A DNA stretch of 64,000 nucleotides, from assembly GCA_018402305.1 (NCBI GenBank), contig JAGYJE010000001.1, positions 267,703-331,702 on the forward strand, given 5' to 3'. The translations under genes were made by a program, and so were the position numbers. The stretch comes from Puniceicoccaceae bacterium. Lineage in GTDB: Bacteria > Verrucomicrobiota > Verrucomicrobiia > Opitutales > Coraliomargaritaceae. Of the stretch, positions 27,549-36,631 are shown piece after piece. Below the pieces are notes generated by a model. The model was not told the DNA's origin and made no database searches. It worked only from the letters and a program-made list of their open reading frames with translations. Numbering within the stretch: the first letter of the stretch is position 1; every line of letters starts with the position of its first letter.

Positions 27549-28820
27549 ATGATTTCGGACACAAAGAACACTCAAGGTAACAAAGTGGGGATGATTGCCC
27601 TCATCGCAGGTATCGTCGGCATTGTTATCGCATTATTCGGCTTCAAACAGGGTTGGGATGCAGGCGAGGTGCGCCCGATCATGAGCTGGCTGATCGCGCT
27701 TGGCTTCTGGCTCTCGATCGTGGTGGGCATGCTCTTTCTCGTTCAGATCTGGTATGTCTTCCACGCCCGCTGGCCGACGATCATTCGCCGCCAGTGCGAG
27801 CACTGCATGGCGGCGCTGCCTTACTTGCTGTTGCTCTTCCTGCCGCTCCTTGCCATTCCTATTTTCCATGAAAACGCGGGTCTGCTTTGGAAGTGGATGG
27901 ACGGCAACAATGCCATGCCCGGCCAAATCACCGTGGCGGGTGACCCGCTCTACGATTGGAAGTCGCCCTACCTCAACATTGAGTTTTTCGCCGCCCGCGC
28001 GGTGGGGATCTTTCTAGTCTTCATCGGAATCGCCGCGCTACTGCGCAAATGGTCCTTCGATACCGACACGACGGGCAATGTGGCTAACACGCACCGGGCC
28101 CGTCGCCTTTCGGCGCTCGGGCTCTTTCTCTGTGCCATCGGCGCCACACTGGCTTCGATCGACTGGTTTAAGTCGTTGGAGTACCACTGGTTTTCGACGA
28201 TGTATGGCGTCTGGTTCTTTGCGGCCTGCATGCGGGCCGCGCTCGCCTCGATCATTATTCTTTGCGTGATTCTCGCCGCGAAGGGCTACCTGAAGGGCAT
28301 TCTCAAGCAGGCGCACCGTTATGATATCGGCTGTATGATGCTGGCCTTCACCGTGTTCTGGGCCTACATTAGCTTTTCCCAGTATTTCCTGATCTATAGT
28401 GCTAACATCCCGGAAGAAGTCTTTTGGTATAACATTCGTGAGAAGAACTACAACGGTGACTTGAACAGCTGGTGGTGGGTCAGCATGGGCCTGATTTTTG
28501 GGCACTTTCTTACGCCTTTTCTTCTTTTGCTCTGGTATAAGACCAAAGTAGTCATGTGGCGTACGGTGGTCGTCGCCGTATGGATTCTAGCGTTCCACCT
28601 GCTTGACCTCTATTGGAATATCATTCCCGGTAAGGTGGTCACCATGGATACGACTGAAGGCTACCTGGTTCGTCAGTTCTCAATCACTGTCTATGACGTG
28701 GCAGCTCTCATTGGAATTGGTGGTATTTGCATCTTTGCGATGTGCCGCAGCATGAAAAAAGCGGAGCCGATTCCGGTCCGTGACCCGAATATCCTCACTT
28801 CGCTCAACTATACGGAGTAA
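27549..28820 (+). CDS. actF: ACIII subunit ActF, second NrfD-like membrane protein
   Basis: ActF is the second ten-helix membrane subunit, related to ActC, and is thought to contribute to proton handling. The 423-aa protein shows many hydrophobic helices. It carries family segments such as WLSIVVGMLFLVQIWYVFHA, SIDWFKSLEYHWFSTMYGVW, FAYWAYISFSQ-like FWAYISFSQYFLIYSANIPE, and HLLDLYWNIIPG near the C-terminus. Conserved charged residues within helices (SLEYHWFS) are typical. It is followed after 5 bp by the small membrane protein gene. Confidence 0.94.
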   Translation: MISDTKNTQGNKVGMIALIAGIVGIVIALFGFKQGWDAGEVRPIMSWLIALGFWLSIVVGMLFLVQIWYVFHARWPTIIRRQCEHCMAALPYLLLLFLPLLAIPIFHENAGLLWKWMDGNNAMPGQITVAGDPLYDWKSPYLNIEFFAARAVGIFLVFIGIAALLRKWSFDTDTTGNVANTHRARRLSALGLFLCAIGATLASIDWFKSLEYHWFSTMYGVWFFAACMRAALASIIILCVILAAKGYLKGILKQAHRYDIGCMMLAFTVFWAYISFSQYFLIYSANIPEEVFWYNIREKNYNGDLNSWWWVSMGLIFGHFLTPFLLLLWYKTKVVMWRTVVVAVWILAFHLLDLYWNIIPGKVVTMDTTEGYLVRQFSITVYDVAALIGIGGICIFAMCRSMKKAEPIPVRDPNILTSLNYTE

Positions 28821-28825
28821 CGAAC

Positions 28826-29146
28826 ATGTCTGAATCTCAAGCATCCAAGAGTAACTTTCTTCTCACCTTCCTCGGTGGGCTGGGGGCAATTCTTATCTTC
28901 CTACTCATCCTCTTCATCGCCTACCTGCCCAATCGTCCCGACCCGGTCGATGCCAGCGTGGTGGCGGAGCGGCAGGCCAAGGCAGATGAGGCGCGTGCTG
29001 CCGGTATCAAAAAATTGACCACTCTGGAGGTGATCAATGCGGAAGATCGTATCGCCCGTATCCCGATCAGTGATGCCATGCAGCGCATTGTCAGCGCCTA
29101 TCGCGACCACAGCAACGGCTCCGATGAGCTGACGAGCAAGGACTAG
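28826..29146 (+). CDS. Small single-pass membrane protein between actF and ccoS (106 aa)
   Basis: The protein has one transmembrane helix (FLLTFLGGLGAILIFLLILF), a charged Ala-rich linker (VAERQAKADEARAAGIKK) and a conserved-looking C-terminal stretch (NAEDRIARIPISDAMQRIV). I recall similar RIPI..AM endings in small proteins encoded with haem-copper oxidases and ACIII in other phyla, but I cannot name the family with certainty. It is 5 bp from actF and 9 bp from the next gene, so it is part of the operon. It is likely an accessory subunit or assembly factor of the ACIII-oxidase assembly; that is inference from position. Confidence 0.8.
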   Translation: MSESQASKSNFLLTFLGGLGAILIFLLILFIAYLPNRPDPVDASVVAERQAKADEARAAGIKKLTTLEVINAEDRIARIPISDAMQRIVSAYRDHSNGSDELTSKD

Positions 29147-29155
29147 AGCGAACCC

Positions 29156-29392
29156 ATGGACGCAGAGAGCTATACAGACCTAATGCCGATCATTTTCCTG
29201 GGGGTTGCCTTCTTTACGGTTGCTATCAGCATGCTTTATTGGAGTGCGAAACGGGGCCAGCTGCGCGATTTTGACAAACAAGCCAAAACTATTTTCACCG
29301 AGGAAGAGCCGGAGGGAGAGTTATCCGACTCGTTTCCGGCCAAGCCAAAAAAGAAGAAAGGGCGGGATAAGCTTAAATTTGAGAGTCAATAA
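29156..29392 (+). CDS. CcoS-like cbb3 oxidase maturation protein (78 aa)
   Basis: CcoS is a small membrane protein needed for cofactor insertion into cbb3 oxidase. This 78-aa protein has one membrane helix (LMPIIFLGVAFFTVAISMLY). It is followed by WSAKRGQLRDFDKQAKTIF and an acidic patch, which matches the CcoS pattern of helix, WA.(K/R)SGQFDDL and an acidic tail. The C-terminus is longer than usual and Lys-rich (AKPKKKKGRDK). Its position directly before ccoN supports the assignment, but the sequence is diverged, so I leave the symbol empty. Confidence 0.7.
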   Translation: MDAESYTDLMPIIFLGVAFFTVAISMLYWSAKRGQLRDFDKQAKTIFTEEEPEGELSDSFPAKPKKKKGRDKLKFESQ

Positions 29393-29473
29393 GGCGGTTT
29401 TCTAACCGATCTTCGATCTTTTCAAAAGCTTCCCTAGCTCGCATTCTCGACTTTCACGTATCGAAAACTTTCA

Positions 29474-30952
29474 ATGAGCCAATCCACGACAAATACAGCT
29501 GGTGAGACGCCTTACTCGACGAACAGCACAGCCGAGCGGGCTGAGCTGAGCACGATCGACGCTTCCATTCGCACGGCTGCCTTATTTTTTGTCATCTCAG
29601 CGATCGGCTGGTTGATGATCGGTACGGTCTTGGCACTTTTGGCGGCGTTTAAGGCGCACGAGCCGAACTTTGCCAGTACCTATGAATTTTTGACCTTCGG
29701 CCGGGTGCGCTCGGCGCACCTCAACGCAATGGCGCTGGGTTGGGGAAATAACATAATCTTCGCGGTGGGCCTTTGGATCATGGCGCGGCTTTGCCGCTCG
29801 CCGATTAACCACAAAGGCCTCCTGTTGATTGCGGGTATTTTTTGGAATGTCGGTCTGACGGTCGGCATCTTCGGTATCTTGCGGGGTGATATCACTTCGG
29901 TTGAGTGGCTGGAAATTCCCCACTACGCGACACCGCTTTTGGCCCTTTCGTATGCGCTAATTGGAGTTTGGGGCGTCATGGCATTTCGCTTCCGCAAGGG
30001 CGATCATGTGTATGTTTCGCAATGGTATATTCTGGCCGCGATCTTTTGGTTTCCCTGGCTCTATATTGTCGCTCAGATTATGATCATCTGGTTCCCGGCG
30101 CGCGGTGTGGTTCAGTCAGTTACCAATTGGTGGTTTGCTCACAATGTCTTGGGGCTCTGGCTGACACCAATGGCATTGGCCACTGCCTATTATCTAATTC
30201 CCAAAGTACTGGGGCGGCCAATTTATTCCTATTATCTTTCAGTGCTCGGCTTTTGGTCGTTAGCTATATTTTACAATTGGGCCGGGGTGCACCATTTGAT
30301 TGGTGGACCCATTCCTGTCTGGCTTATTTCGGCTGGTATCGTGGCCTCGGTCATGATGGTGGTGCCGGTGGTCGTGGTTGGCATCAATCACCACATGTCG
30401 GTGGTCGGCCTACACCGGGAGGTCTGGCGTAGTCCCACGCTCCGGTTCGTGGTCTTTGGGGCGATTTCCTACACCATGGTGAGTCTGATTGGCTCGGCCA
30501 TGGCTCTGCGCACAGTCAACCAAGTGACCCACTTCACCCACTTCACTGTGGGCCACGCGCACCACGGGGTTTACGCATTTTTCACCATGATCATGTTCGG
30601 CGGGGTTTACTACATGATGCCGCGTCTGCTCAAGCGAGAGTGGCCGTCGGCGGGGCTGATCAAGTTGCATTTTTGGGCCTGTGCGATTGGCATTACAATC
30701 ATGGTTGTGGCCTTGCAAGTGGGTGGCTGGATCCAAGGAATGGAGATGAATAACGCGGAAATACCCTTCCTCCAAACCGTTCAAAATACGATTCCCTGGC
30801 TCAAGGCACGCTCGGTTTCAGGTATTTTCCTGACCGTGGGTCACGTCGCTTTCGCGGTGAACTTTTTCTGGATGCTCTTTGCTGCGGGTGCCGTGCGAGC
30901 CAAGCAAGGGCCCACGCTACTCGCCGAGGTGAAGGAAGGAGGCGTCGCTTAA
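29474..30952 (+). CDS. ccoN: cbb3-type cytochrome c oxidase subunit I
   Basis: CcoN is the haem b/b3-CuB catalytic subunit that reduces O2 with electrons from CcoO/CcoP. The 492-aa protein has about 12 helices. His residues in the expected places include [15 protein letters not shown] (helix 2), [15 protein letters not shown] (CuB region) and [17 protein letters not shown] (haem ligands). The N-terminal ~35 residues are hydrophilic and Ser/Thr-rich. An 81-bp gap separates it from the CcoS-like gene. Its stop overlaps the ccoO start (TTAATG). The cbb3 type suggests high-affinity respiration at low oxygen. Confidence 0.95.
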   Translation: MSQSTTNTAGETPYSTNSTAERAELSTIDASIRTAALFFVISAIGWLMIGTVLALLAAFKAHEPNFASTYEFLTFGRVRSAHLNAMALGWGNNIIFAVGLWIMARLCRSPINHKGLLLIAGIFWNVGLTVGIFGILRGDITSVEWLEIPHYATPLLALSYALIGVWGVMAFRFRKGDHVYVSQWYILAAIFWFPWLYIVAQIMIIWFPARGVVQSVTNWWFAHNVLGLWLTPMALATAYYLIPKVLGRPIYSYYLSVLGFWSLAIFYNWAGVHHLIGGPIPVWLISAGIVASVMMVVPVVVVGINHHMSVVGLHREVWRSPTLRFVVFGAISYTMVSLIGSAMALRTVNQVTHFTHFTVGHAHHGVYAFFTMIMFGGVYYMMPRLLKREWPSAGLIKLHFWACAIGITIMVVALQVGGWIQGMEMNNAEIPFLQTVQNTIPWLKARSVSGIFLTVGHVAFAVNFFWMLFAAGAVRAKQGPTLLAEVKEGGVA

Positions 30953-31632
30953 TGAAAAACCTCCCGCTTCTTTTCTGTGGTATTTTTTTCGCGCTGGCAT
31001 TCTCATTTGTCGGGTTGATTCTTACGAGCCATATTCAGATCGGTGGTCTGGCGCAGACGACGGAAACAGTCACCCCGTCGGAGGCGGATCCAAGCGTAAT
31101 GGTCATGGCTGAAGGTGAGCCGCTCTTCCCCCGCAAAGAGTCGGGCATCGTCAAACAGGGAAAGGATGTCTATATTTCGATGGGCTGCGTCTACTGCCAC
31201 AGCCAGCAAGCACGCCGGTCAGAGTTCGGCGCGGATTTTGATCGCGGTTGGGGCCCCCGCCAAACGGTGGCTCGCGACTATATCACTCAAGAGCGAGTGC
31301 TCCTTGGCACAATGCGGACGGGTCCAGACCTGGTGCATCTCGGCGGGCGCTATGCGGGCGACGCCGGACGTGACTGGAATCATCTGCACCTCTACAACCC
31401 GCAGATTGTTTCCGAGGGGTCAACAATGCCGCCTTTTGCTTTTCTCTATGATGTGCGCAAGATTGAGAATGAACCTTCGCCAAACGCTTTGGTTTTTCCT
31501 CCAAATTCCGAATATGGTCCGGAGGAAGGCTACGAGGTGGTTCCGACGCGTCGGGCCGTGGCCCTGGTCGAGTATTTGTTGAGCCTGAAAATTGACTACA
31601 GCCTGCCGGAGGCACCTATTCTAGAACAATGA
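30952..31632 (+). CDS. ccoO: cbb3-type cytochrome c oxidase subunit II (mono-haem)
   Basis: CcoO is the membrane-anchored mono-haem cytochrome of cbb3 oxidase. The 226-aa protein has an N-terminal anchor ([19 protein letters not shown]). The hallmark [20 protein letters not shown] contains the CxxCH haem site, and [12 protein letters not shown] and GTMRTGPDL follow. A Met near the end of the haem domain ([12 protein letters not shown]) is the likely axial ligand. It overlaps the upstream gene by one base and the downstream gene by four (ATGA), showing a tightly coupled operon. Confidence 0.95.
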   Translation: MKNLPLLFCGIFFALAFSFVGLILTSHIQIGGLAQTTETVTPSEADPSVMVMAEGEPLFPRKESGIVKQGKDVYISMGCVYCHSQQARRSEFGADFDRGWGPRQTVARDYITQERVLLGTMRTGPDLVHLGGRYAGDAGRDWNHLHLYNPQIVSEGSTMPPFAFLYDVRKIENEPSPNALVFPPNSEYGPEEGYEVVPTRRAVALVEYLLSLKIDYSLPEAPILEQ

Positions 31633-32408
31633 GCGAACACGAAAAGAACCCCGGCCCGAACTCCGCTAGCCGAGAGTCTCTGGAGCAAGCGGCCATGCAA
31701 GACGAGCAGATGCAGGACGTGCATGCACAGCTCATGCGTGAGAAGGAAGAGCCGCATGAGGGCTTTTCGCCTGTCCCTATTTTTTTAATGTTCGCCTTCG
31801 CAGCGCTTTGTTTTTGGGGCGGGGTTTACCTGGTGGAGTATTCCGGAGGCTACCGCTGGGATGCCTATTCGCCGGACTTCAAACCGGGCGCGGATAAGCC
31901 GAAGCCGCCGGAAATTTCATTATTTGATCGGGGTGCCCGAATTTACCGGAATCAGTGTGCTCAGTGTCACCAAGCGGAGGGTAATGGAGTCGCTGGCGTT
32001 TATCCGCCACTTGCCGGGGCCGATTGGGTGACCGGGCACCCACAGGTCATCGCGCGTATTTTGATCAACGGGCTAAACGGCCCGATTGAGGTCGCGGGGA
32101 ATACGTATAATGGCAACATGCCCGCCTTCGGCCCGAACGGCCTCGGTTTGAATGAACGAGACATCGCCGCCGTTATTACCTATACCCGTCAGGAGTGGGG
32201 GAACGACGCGTCTGAGGTCACGCCTGACATGATCCGGCAGTATGTGGCAGATTATGGGAGTCGAACAGCTCCGTGGAAGGCGGAAGAACTGAAGGAGAAC
32301 CTTGGCCCTGTGCCCGGGGGTTCCTCCGGAGATTCTGAAAACGAAGCGGGCACAGGTGAGAGTGGAGCGACCGAGGAAACGGTTGCCATCATCACATCGG
32401 CTCGGTAG
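31629..32408 (+). CDS. ccoP-like mono-haem cytochrome c subunit
   Basis: The third oxidase subunit is a 259-aa protein. It has a ~45-residue acidic cytoplasmic N-terminus, one membrane helix ([20 protein letters not shown]) and one cytochrome c domain ([20 protein letters not shown], with Met in NGNMPAFG). Classic CcoP carries two haem domains; only one CxxCH is present here. The C-terminal ~40 residues are low-complexity Gly/Ser/Glu. The gene starts by ATGA overlap with ccoO and ends the respiratory cluster. I see no ccoQ or ccoG. Whether it accepts electrons directly from ActA/ActE in a supercomplex is inference from co-localisation. Confidence 0.88.
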   Translation: MSEHEKNPGPNSASRESLEQAAMQDEQMQDVHAQLMREKEEPHEGFSPVPIFLMFAFAALCFWGGVYLVEYSGGYRWDAYSPDFKPGADKPKPPEISLFDRGARIYRNQCAQCHQAEGNGVAGVYPPLAGADWVTGHPQVIARILINGLNGPIEVAGNTYNGNMPAFGPNGLGLNERDIAAVITYTRQEWGNDASEVTPDMIRQYVADYGSRTAPWKAEELKENLGPVPGGSSGDSENEAGTGESGATEETVAIITSAR

Positions 32409-32476
32409 GCGCAGGAACCAGAAGTCGATTGCCGGTGAGCTTGACCGGGCATGTTTCTCTATTATGGTTGGGGGTT

Positions 32477-32848
32477 ATGACGGATTTATTGGAAATGCCT
32501 GAAAGTGTCCGTTTGGGCAACGAAAGATTGCTCTACGTGACGGAAGCCGCCGGGGCCAAACTAGGTACCTTGATCGAGCGTGAGCAGAAAGGCGACTTTC
32601 TTCGGGTCAAAATCTCGGGTGGCGGATGTAATGGATTGAGCTATAAAATGAAATTTGTCGAAGCGCCGAAACGCGGCGATATACTCGTTCGGTCCGCAGG
32701 GGCCAAGGTTCTCGTCGACACGAAGAGTGCTCTCTATCTTCGGGGGACCCAGCTTGATTACTCGGATAGTATGGTCGGCGGTGGATTTAAATTCAGCAAC
32801 CCCAACGCGAAGTCGAGCTGTAGCTGTGGTGAGAGCTTCAGTATTTAG
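32477..32848 (+). CDS. A-type iron-sulfur cluster carrier (HesB/IscA/ErpA family)
   Basis: A-type carriers deliver [4Fe-4S] or [2Fe-2S] clusters to target enzymes. The 123-aa protein shows the three conserved cysteines of the family: Cys-51 in SGGGCNGLSY, and Cys-115 and Cys-117 in the C-terminal SSCSCGESF. Other family segments are LRVKISGGG and FKFSNPNAKSS. It starts at the ATG at 32477 (MTDLLEMPES), preceded by GGTTGGGGGTT; the ORF-track start is further upstream without support. It follows the ACIII-cbb3 operon by 68 bp and could be needed for the Fe-S-rich ActB, but co-transcription is unproven. Confidence 0.92.
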   Translation: MTDLLEMPESVRLGNERLLYVTEAAGAKLGTLIEREQKGDFLRVKISGGGCNGLSYKMKFVEAPKRGDILVRSAGAKVLVDTKSALYLRGTQLDYSDSMVGGGFKFSNPNAKSSCSCGESFSI

Positions 32849-33125
32849 TTGTATAAAGGGCACTTCTGTAAACCTCCCATGAACCGCGATTGCCTCAGGT
32901 TGGGATGCAGGCAAGGCGCTTGTGGTTAAGGCGCACCTGACTACGATTTAGAGTTGAAACGATCCGGAGAGCCCTCAATGTTCGAAGATTCCTGAATGGT
33001 CACCACAAAGAAAAAATGACGGCACATCGCGATTTAGCTACAAGCAACACAGAGTTGTTTGCGCGTTTGCTTTGCTAAGCTTTCTCAAGCTGGCATCATC
33101 GGGAAGCAAATACCCAAAACAATTA
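32849..33125 (+). other. Intergenic region before infC
   Basis: About 275 bp with no ORF that I can support. It should hold the promoter and leader of infC. I looked for an L20-type or other known ribosomal leader and could not identify one. Short dyads exist but none is convincing. Confidence 0.4.
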
Positions 33126-33794
33126 ATGGCAAAATATCCGAACTCCCGCGGCAAATTTCAAAACCGCAACCGTGGGCCCAAGGGCCTAAGAAGAAATGAC
33201 CGAATTCGCGCAACCGAAGTTCGCGTGATTGGCCCCGAGGGCACGAACCTGGGAGTGATGTCGCCCCGCAAGGCTCTGGAGCTGGCTAAAAAAGTGGGGC
33301 TCGACCTGATCGAGGTATCCCCTTCTGCCCGACCTCCGGTTTGCCGAATTCTCGACTTTGGTAAGTTTCTTTACGAGGAGAGCAAGAAGGCCAAGGATAC
33401 CAAGCAGGCGACCACGAAGCTTAAAGAGATAAAATTCCGGGTCTCTATCGACCAGCATGACTTTGAAACAAAACTGCGTCGGGCGGAGGGCTTCCTTGAC
33501 CATGGTAATAAAGTGAAACTGACCCTGCAATTCCGGGGCCGGGAAAATGAGCACCGCGAGCTGGGCTACGAACGCGTCAAATTGGCTGCAAAGGAACTCG
33601 AGGGCGTGGCCTCCGCTGATTCGGAGCCGCGGCTGGTTGGGCGTCAAGTCACGCAGATTCTGTCGCCGTTGCCATCCGGTAAACGTGTTTTAAAGTTCAA
33701 CGCGCCGGATCACGAACTCGAAGACCACGACGATGCGGACGACGCGGACGATGATCTTGAAAACGACGACGGTTCCGAAGAATTGAAGCCGTAG
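33126..33794 (+). CDS. infC: Translation initiation factor IF-3
   Basis: IF-3 binds the 30S subunit, prevents premature 50S joining and proofreads start codons. The 222-aa protein has the N-terminal domain ([55 protein letters not shown]) and the C-terminal domain ([36 protein letters not shown]). It ends with an unusual ~35-residue acidic tail ([14 protein letters not shown]). The start is uncertain. I use the ATG at 33126; the ORF track begins at a TTG 18 codons upstream, and rare starts are common in infC. rpmI and rplT, usual infC neighbours, are absent here. Confidence 0.95.
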   Translation: MAKYPNSRGKFQNRNRGPKGLRRNDRIRATEVRVIGPEGTNLGVMSPRKALELAKKVGLDLIEVSPSARPPVCRILDFGKFLYEESKKAKDTKQATTKLKEIKFRVSIDQHDFETKLRRAEGFLDHGNKVKLTLQFRGRENEHRELGYERVKLAAKELEGVASADSEPRLVGRQVTQILSPLPSGKRVLKFNAPDHELEDHDDADDADDDLENDDGSEELKP

Positions 33795-33838
33795 CTTTCC
33801 TCCACTGCGGCGGCTGCTTGAATCAGCGCCCATAGAAT

Positions 33839-35548
33839 ATGTTTTTAGCAAAAAACTACCCGGAACCAAGGGCCTCTATCCTGCCTCAATCAGATTGGAT
33901 GCGGGCCAGTATCCTTTTTGCTTGTGGGCTCTTGGTCGGCGCCAGTTCACTATCAGCTGAAAAGGCCGCCTTCCGCGAGGCTTCCAGCGAGGCTCAAGAG
34001 GTCCTTATTGTGGTGAACAAAAACCACCCCGATTCGCTCAACATCGGGCAGCACTACGCACGGGTGCGCGGGATTCCGGAAGCGAATATTGTTCAACTCC
34101 GCACGTCGAACGAAGAGACGATAACGCTCGCGCACTATGTTGAGACAATCGCGAATCCTCTCCTCGACACTTTATTGGCAGAGCAATGGGTGCGCGGGGT
34201 AAAAGAAAGCGCAAAAGATCAGTACGGGCGGGAGCGATTGGCTGTTTCAATTCATAGCATCCCCTACGTCGTCTTGATCCATGGGATGCCCCTGCGCATT
34301 GCCAACGATCCAGCATTAATTGAGGAACCGGAGGGCAGCATACCGCAGCAGTTCCGCGTTAACAACGGTTCGGTAGACGGGGAGGTTGCGCTTCTGCTGG
34401 CGCCCCGTGGCACGTCCATGACGGCGCTAGTGCCCAATCCCTATTTCGGTAAAAGCCAAGTGGACCGCTCAGACGCGAACCGTATCCTCCGGGTGAGTCG
34501 TTTGGATGGCCCGTCCAAAGAATCGGTGCTCAAGCTGATCGATCGAAGTTTGGAAGCTGAGAAAACAGGGCTGATGGGGCGGGCCTATATTGATTTGGGC
34601 GGGCCCCATGAAAAAGGAGATACTTGGATACGGGAAGCTGGGGAACTGGCGCAGGGGGCTTTTTTTGATACTGATTTCCACGAGGATCGTCGCAAAATGG
34701 ACTACCGGGAGCGGCTCGATGCGCCGGCCATCTACGTGGGTTGGTATTCGCATCGGGCCTATGCGCAGTGGCGCGCACCGCGCTGGCCCGTTCCGGCGGG
34801 TGCAATCGGCTTTCACCTGCACAGTTTTTCCGGCACTTCGGTACGCGATCCGGGCACTTGGCTCGGTGCCTTCGTCAACCAGGGTTACTGCGCAACGGTC
34901 GGCAATGTTTATGAACCTTATCTGGAATACACGCATCGGCCGCAAATCCTGCTCGCCCACCTCCTGGCTGGCGGCACCTTCGGTGAGGCCGTCATGATGA
35001 GTATGCCAGCGCTGAGCTGGCAAAGTGTCGCTATCGGGGATCCACTTTTCCGCCCATTCAAGGTTGGCTTGGAGGCGCAGTTGCGCGATTCTCAGGAAAA
35101 CCGTTTTGCAGCCTATGCCACCATTCGCGAAACCAACCGACTTCAGAGAACGGAGAGCCGGGAATCGGCCATCCGCTTTGCGCGCTCCAAGTTTGTCGAC
35201 CAACCGTCACTCGCGCTAGCCTATAAGCTGGGACACTTGTATTCGCTGGAAAATAAGGCCCGCGAGGCAATCGAAGTCCTCCGCATCATCCGCTACATGT
35301 CCGCTTTTTCAGTCGACGAATACGCGCTCGTGCAAAAAATAGCCGATTTGTTGGACGAGCTCGGGGAAGGTGCCTTGGCCTTGCAACTTTATCAAGGGCT
35401 TCTCGATGCGCGGAATCTCGACAAGCAGTTAACGATCGCACTCTACGAGCGGGGCGCGAAAATCGCCGCGAACCTGGGCGAATCAACCGTCGCTTCCCGG
35501 TGGGATTTGGCGGCGCGTCAGCTCAGGTCACCGCCTGTTGATAACTAG
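33839..35548 (+). CDS. TIGR03790 family protein, secreted
   Basis: This 569-aa protein has a hydrophobic segment near residues 22-38 (ASILFACGLLVGASSLS) consistent with a signal peptide, followed by the TIGR03790 domain. Family-like segments are EVLIVVNKNHPDSLNIGQHY, IPYVVLIHGMPLRI, VDGEVALLL, APAIYVGWYSHRAYAQWR and GAIGFHLHSFSGTSVRDPG. The C-terminal ~150 residues look like TPR-type helices (LAYKLGHLYSLENKAREAIE). The family is uncharacterised and I do not propose a reaction. A second ATG at residue 21 is an alternative start that would give a shorter n-region. It precedes, and converges on, the RES/Xre pair. Confidence 0.85.
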   Translation: MFLAKNYPEPRASILPQSDWMRASILFACGLLVGASSLSAEKAAFREASSEAQEVLIVVNKNHPDSLNIGQHYARVRGIPEANIVQLRTSNEETITLAHYVETIANPLLDTLLAEQWVRGVKESAKDQYGRERLAVSIHSIPYVVLIHGMPLRIANDPALIEEPEGSIPQQFRVNNGSVDGEVALLLAPRGTSMTALVPNPYFGKSQVDRSDANRILRVSRLDGPSKESVLKLIDRSLEAEKTGLMGRAYIDLGGPHEKGDTWIREAGELAQGAFFDTDFHEDRRKMDYRERLDAPAIYVGWYSHRAYAQWRAPRWPVPAGAIGFHLHSFSGTSVRDPGTWLGAFVNQGYCATVGNVYEPYLEYTHRPQILLAHLLAGGTFGEAVMMSMPALSWQSVAIGDPLFRPFKVGLEAQLRDSQENRFAAYATIRETNRLQRTESRESAIRFARSKFVDQPSLALAYKLGHLYSLENKAREAIEVLRIIRYMSAFSVDEYALVQKIADLLDELGEGALALQLYQGLLDARNLDKQLTIALYERGAKIAANLGESTVASRWDLAARQLRSPPVDN

Positions 35549-35571
35549 CGAATACACTAACGGTCTTCGTT

Positions 35572-36045
35572 TTATCGCGAGACAACTCCAGTCAAGCGTG
35601 GATCGAATGCAAAGCCCTCCGCTTTGCCGATCTTCAAACGGTCGAATTTTGCATGACGTGGATTGAGCAGGTAGTTCGGCTCTTCCGGAATGATGGCACT
35701 GCGCACCTCCAAGACGGGGTGGGTGCCTCTTGCCAGCCAGGCCGCGCCGACCGCCTGCGTCCGGGGCGATACCATACAAGCGCTGAGTGCGTCGCTCACC
35801 CCGGTGAGATCTGCCACCTCCATGAACTGCTTCGGGAAGGACACTTCATAGCGCAGATAAGCCACCTTGCGCAAGGATCCTTCGGCGTGGACCAGCGTCT
35901 CCAGGGCAGCCAGCGCCCTCGTATCCGCTAAGTAGACGACGGGGCTACCAACCGGATTCCAGCGCCCCCCATAGAGTCGGGCGCCTTCTCCGTCAAAAGC
36001 ACGCTCCGCCCAACGCGCCTGCACGATTCGCCAAGCCCGGATCAT
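35572..36045 (-). CDS. RES-domain toxin
   Basis: RES toxins of type II toxin-antitoxin systems degrade or ADP-ribosylate NAD-linked targets; characterised members deplete cellular NAD+. The 157-aa protein has the RES signature: an N-terminal RAWRIVQARWAERAFDGEGA, then RLYGGRWNPVGSPVVYLAD (the conserved Arg, Tyr and GGRWN), LAALETLVHAEG, and the central Arg/Glu/Ser-containing segments down to NYLLNPRH. The length is full. The gene lies 3 bp downstream of the Xre/ParS-like antitoxin gene on the same strand, the normal order. Confidence 0.92.
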   Translation of the reverse strand: MIRAWRIVQARWAERAFDGEGARLYGGRWNPVGSPVVYLADTRALAALETLVHAEGSLRKVAYLRYEVSFPKQFMEVADLTGVSDALSACMVSPRTQAVGAAWLARGTHPVLEVRSAIIPEEPNYLLNPRHAKFDRLKIGKAEGFAFDPRLTGVVSR

Positions 36046-36048
36046 CGC

Positions 36049-36510
36049 CTAGCTGAAGACCCCGTGCTCGATCCGGCCCAGTAGGTTTTCGACCTCCCGT
36101 GCCCCAGCCTCAGTCTCCGCAAAGTGCAAAGGACTCTCGTAGCCCAGCGCCCGCGCCGGCTGATTCAGCCAGTTGCGCGCCGCCTCCGCATCGTGCAACG
36201 CTCCTTCGGCTTTGGCGTAGAGCCGGGCATAGCGCAAAAGTCGATCCGATTCTTGGGTATCGAGGCGACGGCTCTTGCGCCGCCGGGCCAGGGTGCTGCG
36301 GGAGATCGCCAGGTGCTTTGCCAAATCCTCTGCGCTCAGACCGAGCAGTTCCTGCAGAGCCTCAAACTCTACCATGGGCAGGCCGGCTCGAATGCACTCG
36401 ACCGTCTCACCCGGCCCCATTGCCTCATGAGGCTTTGAGCCGGGCCGCTCGCCATAGATCGCGGCGGGCTCCTCGATTTCGAAAGCTTCTTTATTTTCTT
36501 TATGATTCAC
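36049..36510 (-). CDS. Xre/MbcA/ParS-type antitoxin of the RES pair
   Basis: The antitoxin has an N-terminal DNA-binding HTH-like region (FEALQELLGLSAEDLAKHLA, then ISRSTLARRRKS). The C-terminal toxin-binding DUF2384 domain follows (RLLRYARLYAKAEGALHD, then ARNWLNQPARALGYESPLHF, ending with the conserved VENLLGRIEHGVF). The ORF track opens at 36603 with a membrane-like MKWQWLIESLTWIGAAKGLA segment that is not family-like. I propose the GTG at 36510 (VNHKENKEAFE), giving 153 aa; the start could be still further in at 36420. The protein should repress its own operon, and the divergent lysS promoter region overlaps its upstream sequence. Confidence 0.85.
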   Translation of the reverse strand: MNHKENKEAFEIEEPAAIYGERPGSKPHEAMGPGETVECIRAGLPMVEFEALQELLGLSAEDLAKHLAISRSTLARRRKSRRLDTQESDRLLRYARLYAKAEGALHDAEAARNWLNQPARALGYESPLHFAETEAGAREVENLLGRIEHGVFS

Positions 36511-36631
36511 TTGAGATCTACGAAATACCCAAATGAACACCAGTGCAAGTCCTTTTGCAGCCCCGATCCAAGTTAACGACTCAATTAGCCATTGCCATTT
36601 CACCCCATGCCCGCAAATTCGCGGATTTCCT

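Noticed and set aside
36511-36603. Membrane-anchored N-terminus of the Xre antitoxin
   Set aside because: The extra residues are unlike the antitoxin family and overlap the lysS upstream region. I treat it as uncoded, pending transcript data.
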